Assembly (NCBI RefSeq): GCF_000429905.1
Contig: NZ_AUCT01000002.1
Location: forward strand, 186,001 to 250,000
DNA from: Desulfatibacillum aliphaticivorans DSM 15576
GTDB taxonomy: Bacteria > Desulfobacterota > Desulfobacteria > Desulfobacterales > Desulfatibacillaceae
Length of the DNA stretch: 64,000 nt
Reading direction: 5' to 3'
Within the stretch, counting starts at the first letter, position 1. Every line of letters starts with the position of its first letter. Positions 24,510-33,232 of the stretch are shown piece after piece. The position numbers were made by a program, and so were the translations under genes. The notes beneath the pieces were generated by a model. That model searched no databases. It was given only the letters and a program-made list of their open reading frames with translations, and was not told where the DNA came from.

Positions 24510-25349
24510 ATGGATGCCGCAAAACCCCATAGCCCCATGCCTCCGCATCTTGAAGCCAAAGTGCAGCAAGTCCGGGACATGCTGGCCGCCCAGAAGTCCG
24601 TGCTCGTGGCTTTTTCCGGCGGCGTGGATTCCAGCCTGCTGTTAGCCCTGGCCCAACAGGCTCTGGGAGATAAAACCGCCGCAGGCACCGTGGACTCGCC
24701 CCTGCTTCCCCAACGCGAAAAACAGGAAGCCGCTCTTCTTACGCAACAGTTTGGAATCAAACATCATATTATTAAAGCAGGCGAGATGGAGGTCCAGGAA
24801 TTCAGGGCGAACCCAAAAAACCGGTGCTATATTTGCAAAGGACTTCATATGCGGGCTCTGATGGAGCTTGCAAAATCGCTGGGGCTTGCTAAAGTCGCCC
24901 ACGGGGCGAATACGGACGACTATTCGGATTACCGTCCCGGCCTCCAGGCCGCCCGTGAGTTGGGCGTTTTATCTCCCCTGGCGGACGCGGGATTGAGTAA
25001 GCAGGAAATCAGGGAAGCCTCCAAGGCCCTTGGGCTGAAAACGTGGGACAAGCCGTCCATGGCTTGCCTCGCCTCCCGGATTCCCTACGGCAGCGAGGTG
25101 ACTGCCGAAAAACTAGCGGCCATTGAAAAGGCCGAGGATTTTTTACGCAGCCAGGGATTCAAGCAGTTTCGGGTGCGCCATCACGGCGAAATCGCCCGCA
25201 TTGAAGTAAATGAGGAAGACTTTGAAAGAATTCTGCTCAAGCCGCTCCGTCAGGCCCTTTTAAGGGAGTTGGAAGGCTTGGGCTTTTCTTATATAAGCCT
25301 GGATCTGTCAGGATATAAAACCGGCAACCTTAACAAAGGGATTGTTTAA
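24510..25349 (+). CDS. larE: LarE-family ATP-dependent sacrificial sulfur transferase
   Basis: A 279-residue PP-loop enzyme. The PP-loop is VLVAFSGGVDSSLLLAL (near 35-50). An NPKNRCYICK block and ARELGVLSPLADAGLSKQEI follow. The signature KPSMACLASRIPYG contains the cysteine that in Lactiplantibacillus LarE gives up its sulfur to the nickel-pincer precursor. The extra C-x-x-C in RCYICK, with the ACLASR cysteine, could hold an [Fe-S] cluster as described for three-Cys LarE forms. No larA, larB or larC is in the window, so the sulfur acceptor is open. No strong Shine-Dalgarno precedes ATG 24510. It sits between the crotonase and YcaO-TPR genes. Confidence 0.9.
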   Translation: MDAAKPHSPMPPHLEAKVQQVRDMLAAQKSVLVAFSGGVDSSLLLALAQQALGDKTAAGTVDSPLLPQREKQEAALLTQQFGIKHHIIKAGEMEVQEFRANPKNRCYICKGLHMRALMELAKSLGLAKVAHGANTDDYSDYRPGLQAARELGVLSPLADAGLSKQEIREASKALGLKTWDKPSMACLASRIPYGSEVTAEKLAAIEKAEDFLRSQGFKQFRVRHHGEIARIEVNEEDFERILLKPLRQALLRELEGLGFSYISLDLSGYKTGNLNKGIV

Positions 25350-25391
25350 AGCCGCGCCCTGCGGCCAAGCGGTCCGAAGAAGTTGAAAGAC

Positions 25392-27116
25392 ATGCCAAAA
25401 ATAGAACTTAAAGACGCTATCAAGACGCAAAACCAAGACCAGGACAAGGTCATCACGCCGGAAGAAACTTTGGAACGATTCCGGGAGAGGCTGGCCCAGG
25501 TGGACCTGGACATCCTGGAAAAAACCGTACGCGTGGACAACGGCCGCCTGGACATTCCGGTTTTTATGAGCATGTGCGGCGGCGACGCCCGGGCGCTCAC
25601 CGGAAACCGGAAGCAAATGGGCAAGGGGGGAACTCCGGCTCAGGCCGAGGCCAGTGCGGTCATGGAGTTGGCCGAACGCTTCAGCTTATATGCTTTTTCC
25701 AACAATCCGGGCAATTTTGTGGTGGACACCCAGTTGAACCTGCGGGGCCGGGCCATGGCGCCCCATTTAATCGCCCAGTCCGTTAATGACGACTCCGAGG
25801 ATCTGGAAAAAGCCCTGGGGCTGTTCTCACGCTATCCCCAAAGATGGCGCCTGGGCGCCAACCTCACCACCGGCCAGCAGGTGATGGTTCCCTTTGACTG
25901 GTTTTTCTCCATCAACGAATTCAATGGGACTTCGGCCGGAAACGTGACGGAAGAGGCCTTGTGCCAGGGAATCAGCGAAGTGGTGGAACGCCATGTTTGC
26001 GCCCGGGTTTCCCGGGAGTCCATCCCATGCCCCCTGATCCGCAGGGACAGCATTACGGACCCCATGGCCCTGGAGCTTATCCGGAAATTCGATGATAACG
26101 GCGTGGAGCTCTTCCTTGTGGACCTGACGCTGGACATGGGAATTCCCACGGTCGGGGCTTTGGCCTACGATCCGGCAACCATGGGCGAGAGCAGCGAAAT
26201 AGTCTGGACCGCTGGAACCGCGCCCAACCCGCAAAAAGCCCTGTGCCGCGCCATTACCGAAGTGGCCCAGTTGGCCGGGGATTTCAACTCCGGCGCCAAC
26301 TACCTCGCCAGCGGCCTGCCCAAGCCAAAATCCCTGGAAGAACTGGATTTTATCCTGAAATCCCGCCTGGAAACCCGAATCCAAGACATGCCCGACCTGT
26401 CCAACGACAATATCCGCCTGGAGGTGGAGGCCCTGGCTGCGGCCCTGGAGCCCAAGAACATGGAAGTCATAGCCATTGAGACCACCCATCCCGGCCTGGG
26501 CATCCCGGCTTTTTACAGCATTATCCCCGGCGCTCATTTCAGGGAAAGAGCCAAACGCAATCGGGTGGGCCTGTTCCTCTCCAAACTCATATCGGAAAAC
26601 GAGCCGCCCCACGAGGCCATGTCCTGGCTGCTGAACATGGACGCCGCCCTGCCCGGCCGGTATTATCTGATTTTTAATATCGGCGTGCAATACATGGCCC
26701 TGGACGATCCGGAAACCGCCCTGACCTGCTTTAAAAAGGCCATGGAATTCGACCCGGAGCCTGAAGACGCCCCCAGCATTCTGGTTTACATGGGAGTCGC
26801 CTTAAAGGACATGGGCCGCTATCAGGAGGCTCTCGGCATCCTGAAAAAGGCAGAGGCCATGGACCCGGACCGTACGGACTGCCACAACCTCATGGGCTTT
26901 TGCTATTTCAGCCTCAGGCGGCACGAAGAAGCCATCGCCAGCTTCCAGAAAGTCATTGACCTGGATCCGGGCTCGGCCATCGATTACGCCAATATCGCTT
27001 CGAACTACAGGGATATGGGCGAGACGGAAATGGCCATCCAATACTACAAGCAGGCCTTGGCTTTAGATCCCTCCATTGATTTTGCCAGAGCCAACCTGGA
27101 ACGCCTGGCAAGCTGA
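25392..27116 (+). CDS. YcaO-domain protein with C-terminal TPR repeats
   Basis: A protein of about 574 residues. The YcaO domain (about 50-410) shows the three ATP-site helices of the family: GKGGTPAQAEASAVMELAER, AGNVTEEALCQGISEVVER and GTAPNPQKALCRAITEVAQ. YcaO enzymes activate peptide amides with ATP to make azolines or, with a sulfur donor, thioamides. The C-terminus (about 420-574) carries four TPR units (AMEFDPEPED, AEAMDPDRTD, VIDLDPGSAI, ALALDPSIDF) instead of the P-x-P-x-P tail. I chose ATG 25392; a TTG at 25383 is possible. It lies 42 bases after larE in the same operon, so LarE could supply its sulfur (inference). No precursor peptide was recognised. Confidence 0.88.
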   Translation: MPKIELKDAIKTQNQDQDKVITPEETLERFRERLAQVDLDILEKTVRVDNGRLDIPVFMSMCGGDARALTGNRKQMGKGGTPAQAEASAVMELAERFSLYAFSNNPGNFVVDTQLNLRGRAMAPHLIAQSVNDDSEDLEKALGLFSRYPQRWRLGANLTTGQQVMVPFDWFFSINEFNGTSAGNVTEEALCQGISEVVERHVCARVSRESIPCPLIRRDSITDPMALELIRKFDDNGVELFLVDLTLDMGIPTVGALAYDPATMGESSEIVWTAGTAPNPQKALCRAITEVAQLAGDFNSGANYLASGLPKPKSLEELDFILKSRLETRIQDMPDLSNDNIRLEVEALAAALEPKNMEVIAIETTHPGLGIPAFYSIIPGAHFRERAKRNRVGLFLSKLISENEPPHEAMSWLLNMDAALPGRYYLIFNIGVQYMALDDPETALTCFKKAMEFDPEPEDAPSILVYMGVALKDMGRYQEALGILKKAEAMDPDRTDCHNLMGFCYFSLRRHEEAIASFQKVIDLDPGSAIDYANIASNYRDMGETEMAIQYYKQALALDPSIDFARANLERLAS

Positions 27117-27127
27117 CAGACCTAAAA

Positions 27128-27157
27128 ACGCCTGTCCGGGGCCGCCCGGGCAGGCGT
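27128..27157. terminator. Bidirectional terminator between convergent genes
   Basis: A 13-bp stem with one G-U pair, ACGCCTGTCCGGG (27128-27140) with CCCGGGCAGGCGT (27145-27157). On the minus strand T5 follows, so it serves the DUF362 gene best. On the plus strand it closes the crotonase-larE-YcaO operon with a weaker AAATATT tail. Confidence 0.75.
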
Positions 27158-27215
27158 CAAATATTCGTCTTAATGTCATTGAATTGACAACCGTCACTCC
27201 CTCATTTTTTGATCT

Positions 27216-28508
27216 CTAGGCTTTCCCCAGCACCCGGTTTTTAAAAATTTGAAAACCCTTAACGATAGAGTTCCAGATGAACAGCACCGCGTCCCGCGGG
27301 TCGAACATGGGGCTCGGCAGCTTAAACACGTAAGGGACCTTGATCATAAGATCCCGAACTCCTATGGGGCAGCCTTTGATCCTGTATACCTTTTGCGCCT
27401 CCAGCCTGCCCGTCACCTTGGCGCAGGAGCCGATGAGCATGACCGGGCCGTCCGGGCAGATGACATCGCCGTCGTACACTCCGCACACAATAGCGCCGGG
27501 TCTGGCCTTTTTCAGGCTGCCGGGGGTGCGTTTTTCAATGGTTCCCAGGCATCCTTTCAGGCCGCCTTCGCAGCCGCCGTCGCAGACCATGCCCGTGTCC
27601 CAGGCGTTTCCGGAATAAAATGTAATGGGCGTATCCAGTTCGCTAAGAACCTGAAACAGGCTGTTCTTGCCCTTGGGACGGGCCTTGAGCTCTTCCAGAT
27701 CCGCGTCGCCCGAAACATCGATGTCGTCAATATTCAAGGAGCCGTAGCCGCGTTCCTCAGCGATTTTCAGGTGCGCCACATCATGGGGGTCGTAGCCCAT
27801 AATATGAGCGGCGACCACGTCGGCGGCCAGGGGGTTGTCCGCAAAAATCAGCAGGCCCAGCCTCACCGGATAAGGGGCGGATTCAAAACCGTAGGTAATG
27901 TCTATGGCGTCCCCGACTACCAGGTCCGGGTATCCGGGCTCCAGAAGGTCCACGATTTTTTCATGAATGCGGTGATCGTGATAAAGCATCCGCTCCTTGT
28001 GGACCAGCAGGCCTATGTTCAGCTTTAATGCATGGGTGATGGATGCAAAAATATGGTACTTGAGCTTGGGCATCCAAACCTTGACGTCCGCCTCGGCAAT
28101 GTATTTGGAAAGCAGCATCTCCTTATGCCATTTGGCTTTGGAGAGCGTTGTCTTAATTAGCGGATGCTCGTTCAGGTCCAGCAGGGTTATGCCTTCCTTT
28201 TTCGCCATGTCAAAATAGCCGGACTCTTTAAAAAACAAACGGGAGGGAATTCCGAATCCCCCGGATTCTCCAATCACCAGGCTTTCCGGCTGGTCCTTGC
28301 GGATTACTTCGGCCATGGCCGCCGTCAACTGGGGATGCGTGAAAGAATTGTGGATATATTTTTTGTTAGCCGTCACCACATTGGGTTTTATAAAGACCTT
28401 GCCCTGAAACCGGAAGCCCAGTTCCTGCACGGTTTCCTTTATAATCCCCCCCATAAGATCCCGATTGTAGTCGGCGCAGGATCTTAGAATAACCCTCGGT
28501 TTTTGCAT
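27216..28508 (-). CDS. DUF362-domain protein with cysteine cluster
   Basis: A 430-residue protein of the DUF362 family. It has the N-terminal strand-helix VFIKPNVVTANKK and SLVIGESGGFGIP, and the conserved middle ADVKVWMPKLKYHIFASITH and PDLVVGDAIDITYGF. A C-terminal region holds several cysteines: MVCDGGCEGGLKGCLG, VICPDG, LIGSCAKV and IKGCPIG. These could bind an iron-sulfur cluster, although the usual ferredoxin C-x-x-C-x-x-C-x-x-x-C-P string is absent. DUF362 proteins are common in anaerobes, often beside redox or cofactor genes, and are functionally unassigned. ATG 28508 has GGAGGAAA upstream. It faces the YcaO operon tail to tail. Confidence 0.8.
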   Translation of the reverse strand: MQKPRVILRSCADYNRDLMGGIIKETVQELGFRFQGKVFIKPNVVTANKKYIHNSFTHPQLTAAMAEVIRKDQPESLVIGESGGFGIPSRLFFKESGYFDMAKKEGITLLDLNEHPLIKTTLSKAKWHKEMLLSKYIAEADVKVWMPKLKYHIFASITHALKLNIGLLVHKERMLYHDHRIHEKIVDLLEPGYPDLVVGDAIDITYGFESAPYPVRLGLLIFADNPLAADVVAAHIMGYDPHDVAHLKIAEERGYGSLNIDDIDVSGDADLEELKARPKGKNSLFQVLSELDTPITFYSGNAWDTGMVCDGGCEGGLKGCLGTIEKRTPGSLKKARPGAIVCGVYDGDVICPDGPVMLIGSCAKVTGRLEAQKVYRIKGCPIGVRDLMIKVPYVFKLPSPMFDPRDAVLFIWNSIVKGFQIFKNRVLGKA

Positions 28509-28671
28509 GAAATTTTCCTCCGGGATGGTTATAGAACATACTGAGGCAATATATCATCAGGACATTGGAATGACAAGCCTCCGGGCTTCGGAATTTTTGC
28601 CCTGCGCTGACAATCCCTGACTTCAAGCAGAGAGATAAGGGAGTTCAGGACAATCTTCCGGCCCCTAATGC

Positions 28672-28700
28672 TTGACTCATGAAATTTTTCAGGGTAAACT
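28672..28700 (+). promoter_or_regulatory. Candidate sigma-70 promoter of kinase/phosphatase island
   Basis: TTGACT (28672-28677), 17 bases, then TAAACT (28695-28700). Transcription would start near 28707, about 105 bases before the CHASE2-kinase start and inside the tandem octamer. Confidence 0.5.
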
Positions 28701-28713
28701 TACGTACTTACGT
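28698..28713. repeat. Tandem octamer ACTTACGT x2 at the predicted transcription start
   Basis: Two exact head-to-tail copies of ACTTACGT begin at the last bases of the -10 box. They could be a regulator site or a chance duplication. Confidence 0.6.
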
Positions 28714-28811
28714 CCAGAACAACTCAATTGGCGAAAATGTGAAGTTAAACACTCAACGCTGTTCAGCCCAGAATGCTGTTTTTGTGCGCTTAATCCGGAG
28801 GAATTATACTA

Positions 28812-31376
28812 ATGGGCGTCCTTAGAAAGCACCCCGCTGTTTTTCTCGGTCTTTTCATCATGCTGTTATTTTTTGTTCTTAACGCTGTACGCGTGGAGTT
28901 TTTAGACGCTCTGGACAATAAATTGTACGACATTGCCATGAATATTCGCGGCGATTTTGAAGCGCCCAGCGACGTGGTCCTGGTTGAAGTGGATGAAGAG
29001 TCCATCAAGCGGCTTGGCCGGTGGCCCTGGCCCCGGACGATCCTGGCCGAGGGCATTGACATTATCGGCCAGGGCCAGCCCAAGGTTATCGGCCTGAATG
29101 TTATTTTGTCCGAAGCCCAGACTACGGACAGCGTTGAAATATTGGAAACTCTCAAAGAAATGTTCTCCACGGCCTTCGGGGACGTGCAAGACCCCGAGCT
29201 TAAGGAAAGGGCCGGCGTTTTTATGCAGTCCATGAACGAGGCCCAACAGGCTCTGGATTTTGACGGCGCTTTGGCTTCAGCCATGGAGATGGCCGGGAAT
29301 GTGGTGCTGCCCGTCTACTATTCCATGTCCGACGCGGTTCCGCCTCCTGATGAACCTAATGAGGCGCTGTATCCTCTGGCCATGTCCCTGGAAATTCCCG
29401 ACGGAACCCTGGTCCCTTACCCCGCTTCGGAAATCATTCTTCCCGTAGACCAATTTCTTTACGCCTGCATCGGCATCGGCCATATCAACGTCAGCCCGGA
29501 CCCGGACGGAGTGGTTCGGCGGGAAGTCCTATACTTTAACGGCGGCGGCGTGAACGAAGTGCTGCCCATCCCCTCCTATACGGTCAGCCTGCTTTGGCAT
29601 TACCTTGGCGCAGGCCAGGACGAGGCCACGGCGGCTTTGGGGTACGGCCTCAGCATCAAAGGACGCGAGATACCCACCCTGGCCGACGGCTCCATCATGG
29701 TCAGCTACAAGGGCCCCCCGGGAGCGTTCCAGTCCTACTCATTTTTTGAGGTTGCCAACGGCTCGGTCAAACCCGCCGTGTTTAAAAACAAACTGGTCAT
29801 CCTGACCATCACGGCCCCCGGCATTACGGACCTTTTGTCCACCCCAACCGGCGATATGACTCCCGGCGAATTTTCCGCCAACTCCATCTGGACCATGCTG
29901 AATAATGACTTTATTCAACAGCCGCCATGGACCGGCACAGCCCAGTTGGCGTTCATCCTGATCATCGGTTTGCTCAGCGCCCTGGTGCTGCCCAGGATCA
30001 AAGCCTTGTTCGCCGCGCTCATCTTTATCGTGCTTCTTTTCGGCCTTGCCGGCGGCAGCTTTTACATGATGACGGCCAGCGGCGTGTGGATGCCGGTCAT
30101 GTACGCCGTCATCCAGCTGATTCTCAGCTATATCGGCGCGGTGACCATCCAGTACTTTGTCAGCGAAACCGGCATGGAAAAGGCCAAGGGCGAGTCCGCC
30201 GAAACCAACCGCATGCTGGGTCTTTCCTTCCAGAACCAGGGCATGCTGGACATGGCCTTTGACAAATTCCGCCGGGTTCCCGTAGACGATGAAGTCAAAG
30301 ACCTTTTGTACAACCTGGCCCTGGACTTTGAGCGTAAAAGGCAGTTCAACAAGGCCGCCAGCGTGTATGAATACATTGAAGAGCATGACCAGAAGTTTAA
30401 AGACGTAGCCACGCGCAAGACAAAGCTCATGCAGGCCAGCGAAACCATGGTTTTCGGCCCCGGCGTCCTGGGCGGAGGCGGCGTAAGCGACACCCTGATC
30501 TCCGAAGGCTCGGACACCAAACCCACTTTGGGCCGTTACGAAGTCAGCAAGATGCTCGGCAAGGGCGCCATGGGCATCGTGTACCTGGGCAAGGACCCCC
30601 GGATCAACCGCACCACGGCTATCAAGACCGTCCGCTTCTCTGACGACTTCCAGGAAGAGGAAGCCGCAAAGATGAAGGAAAAGTTCTTCCGGGAGGCGGA
30701 AAGCGCAGGCACCTTGTCCCACCCCAACATCGTGACCATATACGATGCGGGCGAGGAGCAGGATCTGGCGTACATCGCCATGGAGTTTTTGGAAGGCGGG
30801 GACCTGGAAGACCACATCAAGCCGGACAAGCTCCTGCCCATGCGCAAGGTCATCGGCCACATGGCTGATATTTGCGACGCTTTGGACTACGCCCATTCCA
30901 AGGGCATCGTCCATCGGGACATCAAGCCCGCGAACATCATGCTTTTAAAGACCGGCGTCTGCAAAATTACGGACTTCGGCATTGCCCGCATCACAGCCAC
31001 GTCCCAGACCCAGACGGGCGTTGTCAAGGGCACGCCGTATTATATGAGTCCCGAGCAAATCGCAGGGCAAAAGGTGGACGGCAGGTCCGACATCTTTTCC
31101 GTGGGCGTTATGACCTATCAACTGCTCACGGGTAAACTGCCCTTTCACGGCGATTCCGTAGCGGCGTTGATGCATCAGATCATGAATGTAGCCCATCCCG
31201 ACCCCAGGCAGTTCAATCCCAAGATTCCCAAACCCTTGGCGGCGATCATTAACAAGGCCTTGGAAAAGGACCGGGAAAAGCGCTATCAAAAAGCCGGACA
31301 GATGGCGTCCCACCTTCGTCAACTTGGGCAGAGAATAGACGCCATGGCGGCCCAAAAGAAGGAAGGAGGGGCGTAG
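28812..31376 (+). CDS. CHASE2-domain transmembrane Ser/Thr protein kinase
   Basis: An 854-residue sensor kinase. An N-terminal membrane anchor (VFLGLFIMLLFFVLNAV) is followed by an extracytoplasmic CHASE2 domain (about 35-370; VVLVEVDEESIKRLGRWPWP). Three more membrane helices (about 375-455), a linker with TPR-like helices and a Hanks-type kinase (about 575-840) complete it. Kinase motifs are GKGAMGIV, the catalytic Lys in TAIKTV, IVHRDIKPANIM, TDFGIAR and GTPYYMSPEQ. The RD-type HRD suggests activation-loop phosphorylation. GGAGGAATT precedes ATG 28812. It heads a + strand run with a PP2C phosphatase, FHA protein and second kinase, the expected parts of one phospho-signalling circuit. Its external ligand is unknown. 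Confidence 0.93.
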   Translation: MGVLRKHPAVFLGLFIMLLFFVLNAVRVEFLDALDNKLYDIAMNIRGDFEAPSDVVLVEVDEESIKRLGRWPWPRTILAEGIDIIGQGQPKVIGLNVILSEAQTTDSVEILETLKEMFSTAFGDVQDPELKERAGVFMQSMNEAQQALDFDGALASAMEMAGNVVLPVYYSMSDAVPPPDEPNEALYPLAMSLEIPDGTLVPYPASEIILPVDQFLYACIGIGHINVSPDPDGVVRREVLYFNGGGVNEVLPIPSYTVSLLWHYLGAGQDEATAALGYGLSIKGREIPTLADGSIMVSYKGPPGAFQSYSFFEVANGSVKPAVFKNKLVILTITAPGITDLLSTPTGDMTPGEFSANSIWTMLNNDFIQQPPWTGTAQLAFILIIGLLSALVLPRIKALFAALIFIVLLFGLAGGSFYMMTASGVWMPVMYAVIQLILSYIGAVTIQYFVSETGMEKAKGESAETNRMLGLSFQNQGMLDMAFDKFRRVPVDDEVKDLLYNLALDFERKRQFNKAASVYEYIEEHDQKFKDVATRKTKLMQASETMVFGPGVLGGGGVSDTLISEGSDTKPTLGRYEVSKMLGKGAMGIVYLGKDPRINRTTAIKTVRFSDDFQEEEAAKMKEKFFREAESAGTLSHPNIVTIYDAGEEQDLAYIAMEFLEGGDLEDHIKPDKLLPMRKVIGHMADICDALDYAHSKGIVHRDIKPANIMLLKTGVCKITDFGIARITATSQTQTGVVKGTPYYMSPEQIAGQKVDGRSDIFSVGVMTYQLLTGKLPFHGDSVAALMHQIMNVAHPDPRQFNPKIPKPLAAIINKALEKDREKRYQKAGQMASHLRQLGQRIDAMAAQKKEGGA

Positions 31377-31504
31377 ACGCCCGATTTTTGTGTTTTTTTC
31401 CTGAGTCTTGTTGAATAAACAGGGAAAATCGCGTATAGTACATTATCCATATTGTTGGGATATCAGACGCAAAAGGCGCAGCCCAGGAAGGCGGTAATTA
31501 ATAT

Positions 31505-32320
31505 ATGAGCTTGGTAGTGGAGTCAGCCGGCCAAACTGACGTGGGCCAGAAGCGAAAAGGCAATGAAGACAGCCTTTTTCTGGACGATGCGTTAGGCCTG
31601 TACGTTGTTGCCGACGGAATGGGGGGACACCTTGCCGGGGAAGTGGCCAGCCGAATGGTTGTAGACACCATGGCCGACTATGTTCGTAGAGCCGCTAACG
31701 CCGGAAACGACCGGGAGGATATGGCGATTCATGAACCCGCCTACTCCATGGAGGCCAACCGTCTTTTGTCTTCGGTCTTCCTGGCCAACCAGGTTGTTTA
31801 CGAAGTCTCCACCCAAAAGAAGGAATACCGCGGCATGGGGTCCACGGTCAGCGGAATCTACCTGACCCAGGACACCTTTGTAGCCGTCAATGTCGGGGAC
31901 AGCCCCATATATCTTGTTCACGACGGTCAAATTGAAACCATCTCCGTGCCCCATACGGTCATGGACGAACAAAGAGCCATAGACCCTGAAGCCGCCGATC
32001 AGCTTGACGGCAAGTTTGAGCACATGCTCACCCGGGCCATGGGCGTTCACGCAGACGTGGAGCCCTCTGTTTCGGAAATCCAGTGCTTCGGCGGAGACAT
32101 TCTGGTAATCGGTTCGGACGGTCTTACCAACAAGGTCAACGACCGGGAAATCCTGGAAGTAGTCACGACTCATAAAGCAGACGCAGCATGCTCTTTCCTG
32201 GTGAATATGGCAAACGACCGGGGCGGAGAAGACAATATTACGGTCATCGTCCTGAAAATCAAAAAGGTCAAGCATGGCAACGGCATTTTATCCATGGTGA
32301 CCAAGTTATTCAGGCGATAG
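31505..32320 (+). CDS. PP2C-family Ser/Thr protein phosphatase (PrpC/Stp type)
   Basis: A 271-residue cytoplasmic phosphatase with the PP2C motifs in order: GQKRKGNEDSLF, LYVVADGMGGHLAGEVAS (first metal-binding Asp-Gly), GMGSTVSGIYL, VAVNVGDSPIYLV, LVIGSDGLTNKV and GGEDNITVIVL (last metal Asp). A basic C-terminal tail (KKVKHGNG..KLFRR) could bind membrane or partner. It most likely reverses the phosphorylation made by the flanking kinases. ATG 31505 lies 128 bases after the CHASE2-kinase stop; AAGGCGG lies about 11 bases before it. It belongs to the same + strand run. Confidence 0.93.
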   Translation: MSLVVESAGQTDVGQKRKGNEDSLFLDDALGLYVVADGMGGHLAGEVASRMVVDTMADYVRRAANAGNDREDMAIHEPAYSMEANRLLSSVFLANQVVYEVSTQKKEYRGMGSTVSGIYLTQDTFVAVNVGDSPIYLVHDGQIETISVPHTVMDEQRAIDPEAADQLDGKFEHMLTRAMGVHADVEPSVSEIQCFGGDILVIGSDGLTNKVNDREILEVVTTHKADAACSFLVNMANDRGGEDNITVIVLKIKKVKHGNGILSMVTKLFRR

Positions 32321-32405
32321 CTAAACGGAAATTATGTATCAGGCTTTGCCTGAAAGGGGTTAGCCAGCCCCCATAGATAAACAATAATAAAGAGGGTACA
32401 GAAAA

Positions 32406-33116
32406 ATGCCGACTTTGACGTTGAAGTTCAAGGACAATATCATCGCCGAATATCCCGTCAAAACAGGGCAAAGCCTCACCATCGGCAGATTAAGCGACAA
32501 CAATGTGGTGGTGGAAAACCTTGCTGTCAGCGGGCATCACGCCAAACTGGACTCTGTAGGCGACGGATACCTGCTGACCGACCTGCAAAGTAAAAACCAT
32601 ACCTTTGTCAATGCTCAGATGATTACCTCGCATTGGCTTAAGCACGGGGATGTTGTGACCGTTGGAAAGCACACCCTGTTATTCACTGACCAGGAAGGCG
32701 CCGCCAAGGTTCCCGAAGGCGCCGGCGGCGATATGGATAAAACCATGGTCATGGACACCAGCGATCACAGGCAGATGGTTGCCAAAAGCGCTCCGGCCGA
32801 GTCGGCGGCAGCCCCGGCCATGGCCATGCTTTCGTATTTGTCCGGCGGAGAAGGAGAAATTCCTTTAAGCAAAAAATTGTTTAAAATCGGCAAGGCTGCG
32901 ACCAATGACATCGTGGTGGGCGGGCTGCTCATGGGGCAGACGGCGGCTACGATCAGCCAGCGTCCCAACGGCTATTTTATTGCATTCGTCGGCGGCCGGG
33001 TTAAGCCCAAAGTCAACGGTGAAGTTGTCAAAGATACTATAAAACTTAACGATTTTGACACCATAGAAGTGGGCTCCGCCAAGATGCAGTTTCTGGCCGG
33101 AAAGAGCAAAAAATAA
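32406..33116 (+). CDS. FHA-domain protein
   Basis: A 236-residue protein. The N-terminal FHA domain (about 20-95) has LTIGRLSDNNVVVENLAVSG then HHAKLDSVGDGYLLTDLQSK, including the Arg and Ser/His phospho-Thr-binding residues. A threonine-containing linker, MDKTMVMDTSD, resembles T-x-x-x-T phosphosites of FHA adaptor proteins. The C-terminal half (about 140-232) looks like a second, degenerate FHA fold (FKIGKAATNDIVVGG) with weaker loop residues. It probably reads phosphothreonines made by the neighbouring kinases. AGAGGG lies about 13 bases before ATG 32406. Confidence 0.9.
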   Translation: MPTLTLKFKDNIIAEYPVKTGQSLTIGRLSDNNVVVENLAVSGHHAKLDSVGDGYLLTDLQSKNHTFVNAQMITSHWLKHGDVVTVGKHTLLFTDQEGAAKVPEGAGGDMDKTMVMDTSDHRQMVAKSAPAESAAAPAMAMLSYLSGGEGEIPLSKKLFKIGKAATNDIVVGGLLMGQTAATISQRPNGYFIAFVGGRVKPKVNGEVVKDTIKLNDFDTIEVGSAKMQFLAGKSKK

Positions 33117-33232
33117 AAAGCCGGTTTTTGAACCCAAATATTTTTTGATAATCTGCGCCCGAAACGCCCCTGCTTTATGCGGGCGACTCGGGCGCTTTTG
33201 GTTGGGCTTCTTGCAAAGCACTGGATCTATTT

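Larger units (their letters stand above)
28509..28811. other. Divergent intergenic region upstream of kinase island
   Basis: About 300 bases between DUF362 (-) and the CHASE2 kinase (+). It contains a good promoter at 28672-28700 and a tandem octamer at 28698-28713. Nothing else was recognised. Confidence 0.6.
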
